From positions 18,292,404-18,356,403 of the forward strand of contig OX381707.1 of NCBI GenBank assembly GCA_947462335.1: a stretch of DNA of 64,000 nt, in the 5' to 3' direction. The DNA is from Harmothoe impar. Lineage: Eukaryota > Annelida > Polychaeta > Phyllodocida > Polynoidae. The translations under genes and the position numbers were made by a program. Shown here piece by piece: positions 34,132 through 44,744 of this stretch (the first letter of the stretch is position 1; each line of letters starts with the position of its first letter). A model generated the notes under the pieces. It searched no databases. It was not told where the DNA came from and was given only the letters and a program-made list of their open reading frames with translations.

Positions 34132-34400
34132 ACTACTGTAAACGTATTTTATTTCGCGCTGTACTTATTTTCGCGATTTTTGCAGAAATGAAAATCCGCG
34201 AAAATATGTACAGCGTGAGTATTTATCCAGTGTAGTTCTATAACTACCAAGTCTGCGCGAAATTGTACTTTATGGCCAAATCGCAAAAATATATATGTGC
34301 GAAAATAAGTACGTTTACAGTATATTGGATAAATATTTGTGCTGTACATATTATTTTCGCGAAAATATGTACAGCGCGAAATAAAATATGTTTACAGTAG
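34132..34400. mobile_element. MITE, TACTGTAAAC/GTTTACAGTA family, copy 4 (best preserved)
   Basis: Left CTACTGTAAACGTATTTTAT, right ATAAAATATGTTTACAGTAG, exact inverse over the outer 10 bp. Interior has nested copies of TTCGCGCTGTAC and CGCGAAAATATGTACAGCGC in both orientations, including an inner end-like ACGTTTACAGTATA at 34,310, suggesting one copy inserted into or recombined with another. Confidence 0.75.
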
Positions 34401-34860
34401 TCCTCACACATCAAAATCAGATGGACAAAAAGGCATGCAGGTGTCCTCTGGTGAGTACTCAGGAAACTAATTGAATAAGATCAATATTTGTTTACAACAT
34501 ATTGTATAGTCAAGGGAAACAATATGCAAGTATTCATTGACATGAAATTAACCAAAACCGTCTCTGCCACAAAACAACCACTTAATCTTTCAAAGGGAGT
34601 GGCAATTTATCATTTCCAGGGGTTGGGGTAGCAAAACAAAAAGCCCCCACACTGGTCTAGGTCAGAGAGTGGACCAAAATGTGTTGGCACCTTTGGCGAG
34701 AAGGGTGAAAAATAAAAATAAATAAAAATATAGAATACCGAAACTGCCAACTCACAAGGGATGTGAAAGAACTTAAACTCTGCATGTTTTATTTAAGTCC
34801 AAACAAAAGCAAAATCCCAGTGCAGTGTCACACATTGTTCAACCATAGAACTATGTTTCA

Positions 34861-37320
34861 CTACCCTGCCCTAACACTGCCCATAATAATACAAGGGTCA
34901 AGGGCATAGGCAAACTTCCTATGCTGGTGATTGAACAGGAAGGCTTCGTCGTGAGACTTGATTAACCCCATTGCCTTGATGAGCCGCTTGTTGTTGTTGC
35001 AGAAGTCTGACTTCACCTGCCGGCCTCCAGCACAGTCGCTGCCGAAAAGCCTAAATGTCGGCCTCTTCCAGAGGTTTACATTCTCACTTGCCAAAGCACA
35101 GTGGCTGCGGCCATAGGGGTGGCGTTCTGGATTGCAAACAGGTTCCCCGACAAAACGGCATCCTGAAAACAGGAAGAGAACCTGCATCAATTTCAATCTT
35201 GTCTAAATTTGTCTAAATCCAGAATTTTGACATATAGCCATATGTACATGTTTTATCAACAATTTTACACAAGATAAAGTCATTGATAGATTACATGGCA
35301 ACATAAATATAAATAAATATATAGGAAAATAGATGGATAGACAGATAGATATGAGTCATAGTAGCTATATTGTTTTAGCATACATAATTGATATCACAAA
35401 ACAAATTGCATTTCCTACCATTCCTGTCCATGTGGGGAACCATGATTGGAGAGGCAACGGGATGATACAGATCATGATTGAGCACATTTTGTCCCCCAGA
35501 ATTGTAGACTGGGGCAGCATACCCAGTGTGGTAGGTGTTGGCAGCAGCGACATAGCTCACTCCCACACGGCTCACATAACCTGCTCCCAGACTCTTCCCT
35601 TCCACTCGTGAGGATGAGTTTGTGTGATCATTTACGTTGTCCCTTTGTGAAATTCCACTTTCAATCCTTGGTTTCATTCCTGATAATTGGTTTGCCTTAT
35701 CCACATTGAGGGGTCTAGGCATGACTGAAATTGGTTTTAGCTCTTCTCCTAATACCAGATGAAAAACTGAAAATTATATGAAAGGAAAAGAATGCAAATA
35801 TAAGTAGTAACATTAGCAAAAACATCACACGTTAAACAAAAATTAAATATTGTCAGATCATTATGGTAGCTAACCATGTATAATCAATGTTCCACACCAT
35901 AGTGGATCTTTTCTGCGTGACCCCTAACATACATAGACAAACTTTAATGACCATTGATTCCCTTTGCACCTGAGGTGGACTTAAGCAGGTTGGGGCCGGG
36001 ACCATGTTATTAGAACGTAACGTACTAAATACATAGTACACCCTTTCCATTGGGTCTGTACCAAGATTATGGTACGGTGCACCATCTTGAGCTGTACCAT
36101 AATCTTGGTACACCTGGTGTGTTCACTGGACCATGACCCCTGCTCATGCAGGTAAATGGGCCAATCACAGCCCAGTACTCATGTACCTTACCTGTGGTCA
36201 CTGGACTGTGACCCTTATCTGTGCATGTAATTAGTGGGGTCACTGGGGGACTAGGGAAACCACTCTACTATTTATACTTATATGTACATTATGTGGCTTA
36301 TTTACTACATTATCAAACATCACTTAGTGAAACCAAAAACGTCATTTTGTGGGCCTTAATCAATGATTTCATCCAATGGGTTTATTTTTATTAGCAGATT
36401 TAACAAAAAATTAGCAAACAGATTTTACTAAACCTTTACTGAAGGAAAATATGTAGATAAAGCCATTTCTAAGATAATATTCCGATTTTAGTTATGAAAA
36501 AGGGTGAATACATAAATTATAGACCTCTGCTTCCTATAGTGGCATCAAAATTATGCATTTTGGCATGGAAATATGAGAAAAGTGACAATAAATGAGTGTA
36601 CCAAGTTCTTGGTACACCCTGTGTTCTGGGGACTGTCACTCAATATTAGGGCGTACTAAGAAACTGGTCAGTCTCCAACCTGTTAAGCTTATGGCAATAT
36701 CGTTCCGAGCCACTGAGTAAAGAACGATGAAAATGGTTTTTTTTCTCTCCTTTAATAGTTTTACAGCATTAAATGAAGAAAAACCAATATCATTTACACA
36801 CAGAAAAGTAAAAGTGTCAACTGTGTCTCCTACGTGGCTCTGGTAAAATAGAAAGTCAAACAGCTAATGACTCTGCTTATTTAAAGGGTCAACTTGAGTT
36901 GACTCTCTACTATCAGTGTCAACCCAGTGTTGACCCACCTTGTAATCAGAGTCAATAGCTGTTTGACACTCCATTTTACCAGAGCCACATGGGAGACACA
37001 GTTGACTCCTTTACTTTTCTGTGTGTACTTGCTTGGCACTTGTTTACCTATGTTTAATTGACATTGCAATGCTGTGTGAAGAAATGGTAAATTTTATGTG
37101 TAAAAACACAGCTTCATACACGAATGAAGTATTTGATGGGGTGGAGGTTAATTAGTGGATTTCTAATACTAAAGCATAGTAATTGTTGTATCAAATGAAG
37201 ATCGATATCACAATGCTAACACAGATATTGACTTCTGGAAACTACTTTACTAACATTACATCTGAAAGTTCCCTTTTTATACTTACCAAGAGTAGATATA
37301 AGAAGTGGTACCAGATACAT
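34861..37320 (-). CDS. Secreted six-cysteine family, gene D
   Basis: Exons 37287-37320 (34 nt: MYLVPLLISTL), 35419-35766 and 34861-35162, with donors GTAAGT and GTAGGA, acceptors TTTCAG, and both introns in phase 1; about 227 aa. Start Met, hydrophobic core, then VFHLVLGEE: a signal peptide encoded across the first junction. The middle exon is Ser/Asn/Tyr-rich and ends MDRNG|. The last exon begins CRFVGEPVCN, then CALASENVNLW, DC, DFCNNNKRL and DPCI: six cysteines at conserved spacing. I do not recognise the domain. It is the most diverged of three middle-exon-bearing paralogues and lies outside the tandem duplication. Confidence 0.75.
36057..36112. repeat. 19-bp perfect hairpin (TGTACCAAGATTATGGTAC)
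   Basis: Arms 36,057-36,075 and 36,094-36,112 are exact inverse with an 18-nt loop. A related GTACCAAGTTCTTGGTACA palindrome lies near 36,598-36,618 and both are followed by CACC(T/C)(G/T)GTGT, so they may be the two ends of a 560-bp element in intron 1 of gene D. Confidence 0.6.
36797..37026. mobile_element. MITE with ~75-bp terminal inverted repeats in gene D intron 1
   Basis: Left ACACAGAAAAGTAAAAGTGT continuing through CAACTGTGTCTCC and GTGGCTCTGGTAAAAT; right arm gives the inverse of each. Centre contains GTCAACTTGAGTTGAC. No ORF. Confidence 0.75.
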
Positions 37321-38267
37321 CTTGCTGTCTTCTATGTCGACTCCCAATCTCATAGCATCAGAGACAACTCAACTATGGCAGGAGATGTGCCACATTCAGA
37401 AGTATCTCAGAGGCTAGAGCATGGTTAGACTCACAGGATACAGTCGACATTATTTTTTATCTCTGCCAAGGCACAGCTAATTACTTGGAAATGCTTTCAG
37501 GAACATGTTATACAGACGTACTATCCAGCGTACTATACACATGCATATATATACACTAATTATGTCTGTCCTGAATTGCCATGCACCACTATCTGCTGGA
37601 AATATGTTTTTATATTATTCTAATATGCTGACTGCTGGAATTATTCACTTGTCCACTCTGTCCACTTCGTAATTCAGCATGCTGTAGAGATGCTGTAGAG
37701 CCCTTTGCCATGCTGCAGAGCCCTTTGGGCTCACATCTTTGGAATATATGTATCATGTATGTATCAAATATACTCATAATTACTACTTAAGCATCGTCTC
37801 TAATTAGAAAATAGAAAATGGCATTCTTCACATCAATACTGTATGTTGGCCTATAACACACAATGGTGGCAAGCCTTCATAAGGCTCGGGACCAGAGTGT
37901 GTCACAGCCATTCCAAATTGCATGGGCAGGTAGGCTTGATATATAAGAACATACATGAAAAATTCCAAAACCCAGAGAGGAAGAATATTTTTGTAATGTG
38001 TTGGCAAGCTTTTTGAAATAGTCAAAATTGTGGAACTTTTCATAACATATCTCCAACTCTACTCTATTTTGCTTAAAATTATTCTTTTTATCATTAAACT
38101 CTCTTAGTATTATCCCCATCATGTATACTTTCAAAATTATATATATCTTTGCAACCATATACACATCATTTTCATGGCAAACCAATATATGAGGTGTTGA
38201 ATCGCAATAGATCTGACGGATGTTACATTTGTCATATTACTTAGGATAAACCCAGTTCCATGAGCAC
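37321..38267. other. Upstream flank of gene D and left end of duplication copy 1
   Basis: No supported gene up to 37,577. From 37,578 the sequence is duplicated at 50,225 onward. The minus strand of 37,850-38,185 has an unassigned ORF-like stretch (about 100 aa with ELEICYEKFHNFDYFKKLAN) that is also present in the second copy (to about 50,831); its high Lys/Tyr/Ile content and lack of motif leave it as possible remnant coding sequence. Confidence 0.45.
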
Positions 38268-38296
38268 CCCGGACATCCCGGACTCACCCCGACAAA

Positions 38297-38941
38297 ATGT
38301 TTACTTTTGATATTATTGGCGATAACCGGGCGGTGGGTCTTTATAACCAACTGAAACCCATATGCCCAAGCCTCCGCCATGTGAGATATCTGGAAGAAGG
38401 GCGGCTCGAGGAACTATCGGAGGCGGTGAATGCAGCAATCGAACCGACAAATGTTGTTCCCCCACCGAATGTGGTGGCGATAATAGGAGGTATTTACGAT
38501 CTCCTAGACGTCAAAGCACATCCAACACGGGTTTGTTTACGCCATATCAATGCAGAATATGCAAGCCTAACCATGTTGGACATGTACGAATCATTGGTTG
38601 AGAGTGCAGCCACAGTCAACAATGCCACTGACGTGCTTGTACCGATGTTATACGGTGCTGACCTGTCAAAAATGTGTGGCAGGTCGACACACCCACATCA
38701 GACGCTGACAGAAGACATCATAACGCGAGTGAATGCAGGGCTAATCAGTCTCAATGAGCGACAAGATCTACACACCCCATTTCTGGACAGGGTTACCAAC
38801 CGGTATCATCCCGGTAGGCCTGTCCGCCATACCTACAGCATGCTGGAGGACGGAATGCACCCAGACTGTTACGCCCAGCGCAGGGTTGCTAATCTACTTC
38901 ATGCCAGTCTCATCAAGGACTATAATCCACGCCTACTATAA
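38297..38941 (+). CDS. LINE ORF1: SGNH/esterase-like domain
   Basis: 214 aa. Blocks recall the SGNH hydrolase (esterase) domain known in ORF1 of CR1-like LINEs: DIIGDNRAVG near residues 4-13 (block I, usually GDS), VVAIIGGIYDL near 60-70 (block III-like GxND position), and EDGMHPDCYA near 184-193 (block V DxxH). The block I serine is Asn here, so the nucleophile may be missing. Known role: RNA binding or membrane/RNP function for retrotransposition, poorly defined. The frame has no stop upstream as far as the insertion junction, so the N-terminus may be truncated. About 1.56 kb separates it from ORF2. Confidence 0.65.
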   Translation: MFTFDIIGDNRAVGLYNQLKPICPSLRHVRYLEEGRLEELSEAVNAAIEPTNVVPPPNVVAIIGGIYDLLDVKAHPTRVCLRHINAEYASLTMLDMYESLVESAATVNNATDVLVPMLYGADLSKMCGRSTHPHQTLTEDIITRVNAGLISLNERQDLHTPFLDRVTNRYHPGRPVRHTYSMLEDGMHPDCYAQRRVANLLHASLIKDYNPRLL

Positions 38942-40500
38942 CCTGTGCATCGACTAACATCAATAGGAACATCATTTATGCATACCTAAGACAGGACGGT
39001 GACATCATCTCCTGCTCTGACCCCTACCCCACCCTTGCTATCAAACGGTATGGTGACTGCATCTACCGTAAATTGGAATGTGACTTAATCTAGGACTAGT
39101 GTCCTCAATAACTCCGGCAAAGACTACTGTCTCCATATAAATAGCCTATGTCAGCAAAACTGTTAGCACGTCAACCATCTGCGAGTGTCTCATCGACCTG
39201 GATATCTTAATGACAAATGGACTATGAGAATGAACATCAAAAATGAACATTGCCAGTGAATTGATATTATACGTCAGAATGCAGTAATTGCTACATGCTC
39301 TGTGAAATCAATGCTTTACTTTAGTGTTATTACAGTGCCGAGGTGACACTCATCTCTAATCTGTTGGTATTGTTATTACTGGATACTATTCGGTTTTACA
39401 AATATACCTGTTGAAACTCTGAAACTCCACACAGTTATTTGCAATGTGTCGTGACACAACGCACCCATGGCACCCATAGATCAAGGGTAGCCTTTATGAT
39501 GAAAAGGACTAGGGACACAACTGAATACCCGTTGTTATCAGACATAACTGACCCTGTGCCATTCGTCGAGATGCCTGAGGGGGCTCAATCACCATCTAAT
39601 AACATTACCAGACTACATATCAGCTACGCCGTATATTATCAAACAGACAGTATTCATACCGACACCTATTTTATAGCCAAGAGGGCCTAGTCTATTGTAG
39701 AATATCTATATATTTGTCACATGTAAAAAAAGATCGAAACCATTTGTTGTAAAGTGCTCCAAAAATCAATCATATTAAGTAACATTCGCATACCTGTTAG
39801 TGCCTACCGGTACACATAATATTACCACAAGAGATTACTAGTCACTAAGACCATACCGGTACTGACAAAAAGTTAGAGCACCTATACAAATAGGAGTGCC
39901 ATATTGTATTGACTATTTGCATACCTCAAACATTCCAGCTTATAGTTTATGGTCTATATTTTGTACCTTACTATTCTACTTGTGCTAAGACAGGGTACAA
40001 ATAATACTACCAAAAGAGATTACTAGTCACTAAGACTATAGCGGTACCGACAAAAAGTTAGAGCACCTATACAAATAGGAGTGCCATATTGTATTGACTA
40101 TTTGTATACCTCAAATATTAAAGTTTATAGTTTATAGTCTATATCTTGTATCTAGCTAGTTTACTTGTACTACGACGCTTCCGAGCCATTCTTGTTTATT
40201 GCACTTCCATCTAGATCGGCACCTCTCAGGTGTTTTGAGTATAGAATTTCAAAGTAACTTGTTAGTCTTGTAGTTGCCTTTGTTGTAGCTTGATTTAACC
40301 TTACACGTTAAATATTTCACATGTTGCTAGGTATTTAATTACTGGGTAACTTGTCGAGGGTAAAGACTGGCTTGACCAAAGTTTATCCTTAACCATTGCC
40401 TCACTGTGCTTGGAGGTCTTGGTGATTTGTAACATCTTAAAAGTGCTACCGTACTGACACGCGCAAACTACACACTACACCACTGACACATATTGACACA
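38942..40500 (+). other. Long ORF1-ORF2 spacer with two tandem ~185-bp repeats
   Basis: The spacer has no clear ORF. Segments 39,815-39,995 and 40,000-40,170 are tandem copies: AGAGATTACTAGTCACTAAG, then CAAAAAGTTAGAGCACCTAT and GGAGTGCCATATTGTATTGA in each. Such monomers are more usual in LINE 5' promoters. An 83-aa frame at 39,439-39,690 has no family features. Confidence 0.7.
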
Positions 40501-43371
40501 ATGCATTACAGGAGTTTCAACTACCTGGGTGCCTGCAAAGGCCTGAGGATACTAGGCTTCAATGCCAGGAGTCTTCAAGGCAAGATGAACCAACTGCGAC
40601 CACTTATTGTGGACACTGACTACGTCTGTGTGTCTGAGAGCTGGTTGAAAGCCTCCACACTACACTCACGGATCCAACTACCGGGAATGACGCTATACCG
40701 GAACGACAGGCCGAGGCGACTTGGTAAGACTGGGGGGGGCGTGGCTTGCTATGTTAGTGATAGCTACACCCCTTACACACAAGTTGTACCTGGCCTGCGG
40801 CACTCAAGCGCTCATCTAGAATGCATAGGCCTACTAACCACTTACCCAGGACAAAAGCGACGACTTGTGCTGAGTGTATACAAGCCACCACGGGGCAACA
40901 CCAAGTCGTTCTACAAAACATTGAAGGAGATGTTATCACTGCCACTTGTTGGGGATAGTGAAATATGGATAGTCGGGGATATGAACGTTGATAGCAGGCA
41001 TTCCAACAGCCTGAAGTATGAGTACATGTCAAAGTTCCTGCGGAAAACCAAGCTGCGCTATCTGCCGACTGACGTCACTCACTACCACCCAATGGGGGTC
41101 TCTACCCTGGACCACATTTACACGAACTGCACACAGTTAGCAGAACATGGGCTCATCAATGACATGTTCAGTGACCATGTTCCCACCTATGCAATAAAGA
41201 AACAGGTCAGGATTAGACAGCAAGTGAAATACATAGAAGGAAGAAGCTACAAGGAATATGACAGCACTCATGCTATGAACTACATGTGTGAGGAAGACTG
41301 GGCTGATGTACTGGAGGAGGAGAACACAGGCACAGTCTATGGTGGCATCCTGGCCAAGGTTCGCCACTACCTCGACCACCATCACCCAGTCAAACGCTTC
41401 AAAGTGCCAGCATCACACAGGCCCAAATTACCTAGAGGTACGCTGCCTCTAATCAGAAGAAGAAAAAGGCTGATGTTGAGAGCGCGGCGCTCAGGACCAC
41501 TGCTGCGCCTCGAGCACATCAGACGCGCAAAGAACCTAATGAAGCAGATAAACCGTGATATGAATGAAGGCGCACGGACGGAGGTTAGGACCACACTGCA
41601 CAGATACAAAGACAACCCAAAACAATTCTGGGCAACTGTGAACCAACTGTGGAGGGAGGGTCACGCAACGGACGAGCTGCGTCTCAAAGACGACGATGGC
41701 AATGGCATTGAGGCCAAAGACACGGCTAACTATGTGAATACATACTACAGCCGGGTAGGGGTGGAGCTCGCCTCAGCACTGCCACCACCTACTGCACCCA
41801 ATGATGACATAGACCCCCTGAACCATCCACCAGACCTACACATGGCTGAAATCACATTAGCCAGAACCGTAAAATTAGTAAAATCCATTGACACCACAAA
41901 ATCCTCTGGTGTCAAGGACGTACGAGCACAGGTAATGAAAGACGCTCTACTCGCCAAGCCAGTAGTAGCCCAACACCTGGTCAACACTAGTCTACGATCT
42001 TCTAGTTTCCCTGGTTGCTGGAAGGTAGGACGAGTAGTCCCGCTAGCAAAATCTGGCGACCTTACCAAAGTAGGCAATTGGCGACCGGTAACGCTTTTGA
42101 ACATGTGCTCTAAGATGACCGAAAAAGTGGTACATGCACAGATCCTGAATCACCTAACAAGCCACCATCTGCTGTCACCCAATCAGTATGGATTCGTGCC
42201 AGGGAGGTCCACCGATGATGCCGTGTATAATCTGGTCACAGATATGTATGAGGCACACAATGAGGGGAAGCCTTCCGCAGTCGTATTCGTCGATATGCGG
42301 AAGGCTTTCGACACGGTCGACCACACACTGCTGCTCCACAAGATGAGGAACCTGGGAGCCTCTGACAGCACTTTAAACTGGTTGACAAGTTACCTGAGCG
42401 AGCGGCACCAAGTAACCCTAGCAAACAACGTTGAGTCGGCCCCAGCGGCGGTCCCCTGTGGCGTTCCACAGGGGTCCGTCCTTGGTCCTTTGCTGTTCCT
42501 GTGTTACATAAACAGCATAGAGAATGTGATAGAAAATTCGCGGTTCTACATGTACGCGGATGACCTCGCCCTTCTAGTATCAGCCGACACCGCAGAACGA
42601 GCACATCGACTCCTGCAGTCAGATCTGACGAACGTTGCCACCTGGTGTGTTAATAACCGACTCACGGTAAACACAGACAAAACAAAAGTGCTATGGACAT
42701 ACCCTCCATGGTCAAAACCAGACCTCACAGGGCTTGAGTTGATGATGGGCGGTAAACAACTCGGCGTAGTCCAAATCTTCAACTATCTTGGAGTGACACT
42801 GGATACGCACCTAAGCCTCATCCCTCAATGTAAGAAGGTCATCAATCTAGCACGCCATCGACTGAACCAACTACGTGAAATCAGGAAGACCACTGATCAA
42901 CCAACGACGGCACTTGTGTATGTTCACATGATACGTCCCATTGTGGAGTACTGCCCGTTCATCTACGACGGCGGCCCTGCCTGGGTAGACCACAAGATGC
43001 AAGTACTGCAGAACGAGGGCATGAGAATCTGCTCAAACGTCAAAGACCCGTGGGCCGCTGACATAGAAAGGCTGCACACTGAATACAAACTGGAAAGACT
43101 AGCAAACAGAAGGAATAGACAGATCCTCCTGCGTATGTACAGACTGTCAAGAGAGGAACAGAACATAGTTGTTCCGCGCCGCGTGCTGAGGGCAAATGTC
43201 AAAATTCGCCTGAAGACCCAACGCCCAATCAAGGAAATCTACAGGAAAAGTCCTGCATACAGAGGTTCTTTGCTATGGAACCGCTGCAAGGCAGACCAGC
43301 AACATCAAGAAAACCGCGACAAGTTCAAGAGCTCACTGACAGTGAATGAGCTAAAACCCCTGCAAGACTAA
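40501..43371 (+). CDS. LINE ORF2: APE endonuclease and reverse transcriptase (intact)
   Basis: 956 aa without stops or frameshifts. The endonuclease has N21 (GFNARSLQGK), E46 (VSESWLK), GGGVACYV, SVYKPPRG, G159-D160-M-N162, LDHIYTN and S224-D225-H226, i.e. the complete APE-type catalytic set. The RT has NWRPVTLLNMCSKM, YGFVPGRST, DMRKAFDTVDH, CGVPQGSVLGPLLF and YADD at 685-688, followed by FNYLGVTLD and the CR1-type C-terminal tail. It performs target-primed reverse transcription. Its intact state, and absence from the paralogous copy, point to recent activity. Confidence 0.95.
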   Translation: MHYRSFNYLGACKGLRILGFNARSLQGKMNQLRPLIVDTDYVCVSESWLKASTLHSRIQLPGMTLYRNDRPRRLGKTGGGVACYVSDSYTPYTQVVPGLRHSSAHLECIGLLTTYPGQKRRLVLSVYKPPRGNTKSFYKTLKEMLSLPLVGDSEIWIVGDMNVDSRHSNSLKYEYMSKFLRKTKLRYLPTDVTHYHPMGVSTLDHIYTNCTQLAEHGLINDMFSDHVPTYAIKKQVRIRQQVKYIEGRSYKEYDSTHAMNYMCEEDWADVLEEENTGTVYGGILAKVRHYLDHHHPVKRFKVPASHRPKLPRGTLPLIRRRKRLMLRARRSGPLLRLEHIRRAKNLMKQINRDMNEGARTEVRTTLHRYKDNPKQFWATVNQLWREGHATDELRLKDDDGNGIEAKDTANYVNTYYSRVGVELASALPPPTAPNDDIDPLNHPPDLHMAEITLARTVKLVKSIDTTKSSGVKDVRAQVMKDALLAKPVVAQHLVNTSLRSSSFPGCWKVGRVVPLAKSGDLTKVGNWRPVTLLNMCSKMTEKVVHAQILNHLTSHHLLSPNQYGFVPGRSTDDAVYNLVTDMYEAHNEGKPSAVVFVDMRKAFDTVDHTLLLHKMRNLGASDSTLNWLTSYLSERHQVTLANNVESAPAAVPCGVPQGSVLGPLLFLCYINSIENVIENSRFYMYADDLALLVSADTAERAHRLLQSDLTNVATWCVNNRLTVNTDKTKVLWTYPPWSKPDLTGLELMMGGKQLGVVQIFNYLGVTLDTHLSLIPQCKKVINLARHRLNQLREIRKTTDQPTTALVYVHMIRPIVEYCPFIYDGGPAWVDHKMQVLQNEGMRICSNVKDPWAADIERLHTEYKLERLANRRNRQILLRMYRLSREEQNIVVPRRVLRANVKIRLKTQRPIKEIYRKSPAYRGSLLWNRCKADQQHQENRDKFKSSLTVNELKPLQD

Positions 43372-44454
43372 AAAGTCGAGTGTCAACAGTGTGAGATGCG
43401 CAATGTCAGATTCATACATGCACCAAGTTAAACAATCATTACATATTAATCAAATGTACCAACCATCTCATATATTATATCATTTTTTTGGACTCTGTGT
43501 AATGGCTGTATTGGGAGAACTCACACATGTACTATCGAGAAATACTATGCCAATAAAACAATTAAACTCAAACTCAACTCAAATATCATCAAACACTACT
43601 AAGACCTGTTCACCTTGACTTTCCTTGTATAAAACAGGTTTGATGTTTGTCCTAGGTGGCCAAACTGATTTAAAACACCCATTTAGGGTCCCCACAGGCT
43701 GTTTAAGAACAAAAATATCCTTATTTTCATACTTTTGATTTTTTTTGTAAAAAAATGAAATATCTGCTATAGTCTAAATGAGTGTTTGGTGTAATAGAAG
43801 TCCCTAGGCGCAACGCCCGTCAGTTCTATTCCCAAAAACTTTGTAATATATGTTTAGCACACCAAATTGATTGCTTGGGGGTATAGGTGAACAGAATATT
43901 TACCACAGAAGAATGTACTTTGATGCTTATTAATTTTGATAAGTTATATATATCTGACCGATGTTACATAAATAGATCTGACGGATGTTACATGGGCCAA
44001 ATTGGAGCTAAATAGGTTGTGCATTCCACAGGAGCAACATTAGGAGGGAATTATTGCTCAAGATTGATCAATGTGTGGTCAGCCATGGTTGCAGGACACA
44101 TTGAATATGCAAACATTTATGCTGGAGAATGATTAATGTGTGTGTAACGTCCGAAGATCTATTTTGTCCAAAATAGGTTTTTCAGACCCTGAGCTGTGAA
44201 AAATGAATAAATTCTCTTTTTTTTTGTCAATATAAACCCCATAACAACTCTCTAGGTGGATGATAACATGGCTATTAAACTCACTTTATGAACCAGCCAT
44301 TTGGCCTCCTCAAATAGATCGGACAGACGTTACATTTATGTGAATCTCAGGTTTGATGAACCATAAATCAAAAAATTGTTACCAAACACACCAAAAGTGT
44401 TTTTTTTCTTGAAAGTCTCAACTATTCCCTGTCACGAAGAAAAGATGTATCAAA

Positions 44455-44744
44455 TTAAAGTGACATGGTCCGATTTCTTCCATATTTTAAATCCTATTTA
44501 AATGTGTTTCAAATGTTAGTACAAGTATTCTACTCTGTATTTTCAATTGGGGAATTATAGCGTGCACTCCAAAATTATTAAATTGAGCTATAATCAGATA
44601 ATTAGTCGAATTCTAAGCTGAATTCTAGGGAATTGGATTAAATTAGGTAGCTAGCACATAACGTATTGCCATAGGGAACATTCTGGTTCATTTTTAATGA
44701 AATTGATTTTTGAGCCCTTATCATCGGACCATGTCACTTTAATC
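44455..44744. mobile_element. TTAA MITE, GTGACATGGTCCGAT family, copy 2
   Basis: TTAAAGTGACATGGTCCGAT at the left and its exact inverse ATCGGACCATGTCACTTTAA at the right, a perfect 20-bp inverted repeat including TTAA. Shared by both duplication copies, so it predates the duplication. Confidence 0.8.

Larger units (their letters stand above)
30519..34860. other. Gene-free region between LINE and cysteine-rich gene D
   Basis: Contains a short RT-like scrap on the minus strand near 30,620-30,650 (TMVNS, like the 13.6-kb remnant), a foldback element with minisatellite interior (30,796-31,054), CT-rich sequence (31,470-31,590), TTAA-family sequence (31,800-31,995), a TTAA-flanked 741-bp element with tRNA-like sequence (33,031-33,771), minisatellite (33,786-33,930) and a MITE (34,132-34,400). 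A GAG|GTAAGT donor on the minus strand near 31,221 could close a 5' non-coding exon of the beta-trefoil gene; unproven. Confidence 0.45.
38268..43580 (+). mobile_element. CR1-like non-LTR retrotransposon with ORF1 and ORF2
   Basis: Boundaries are exact because copy 2 of the duplication (near 50,914) preserves the empty site: GAGCACC joined to AAATATCATC. No target-site duplication longer than one or two bases is visible. The 3' end is CAATAAAACAATTAAACTCAAACTCAACTC in two pieces, an A/CTC-repeat tail typical of CR1/L2-type elements rather than poly(A). ORF1 begins only 29 bp inside the 5' end with the frame open to the junction, so the copy may be 5'-truncated. Confidence 0.92.

Noticed and set aside
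37877..38185. About 100-aa minus-strand frame conserved in both duplication copies
   Set aside because: Conservation is explained by the recent duplication; no motif, no splice structure and low-complexity composition. Kept only as a note in the regional entry.
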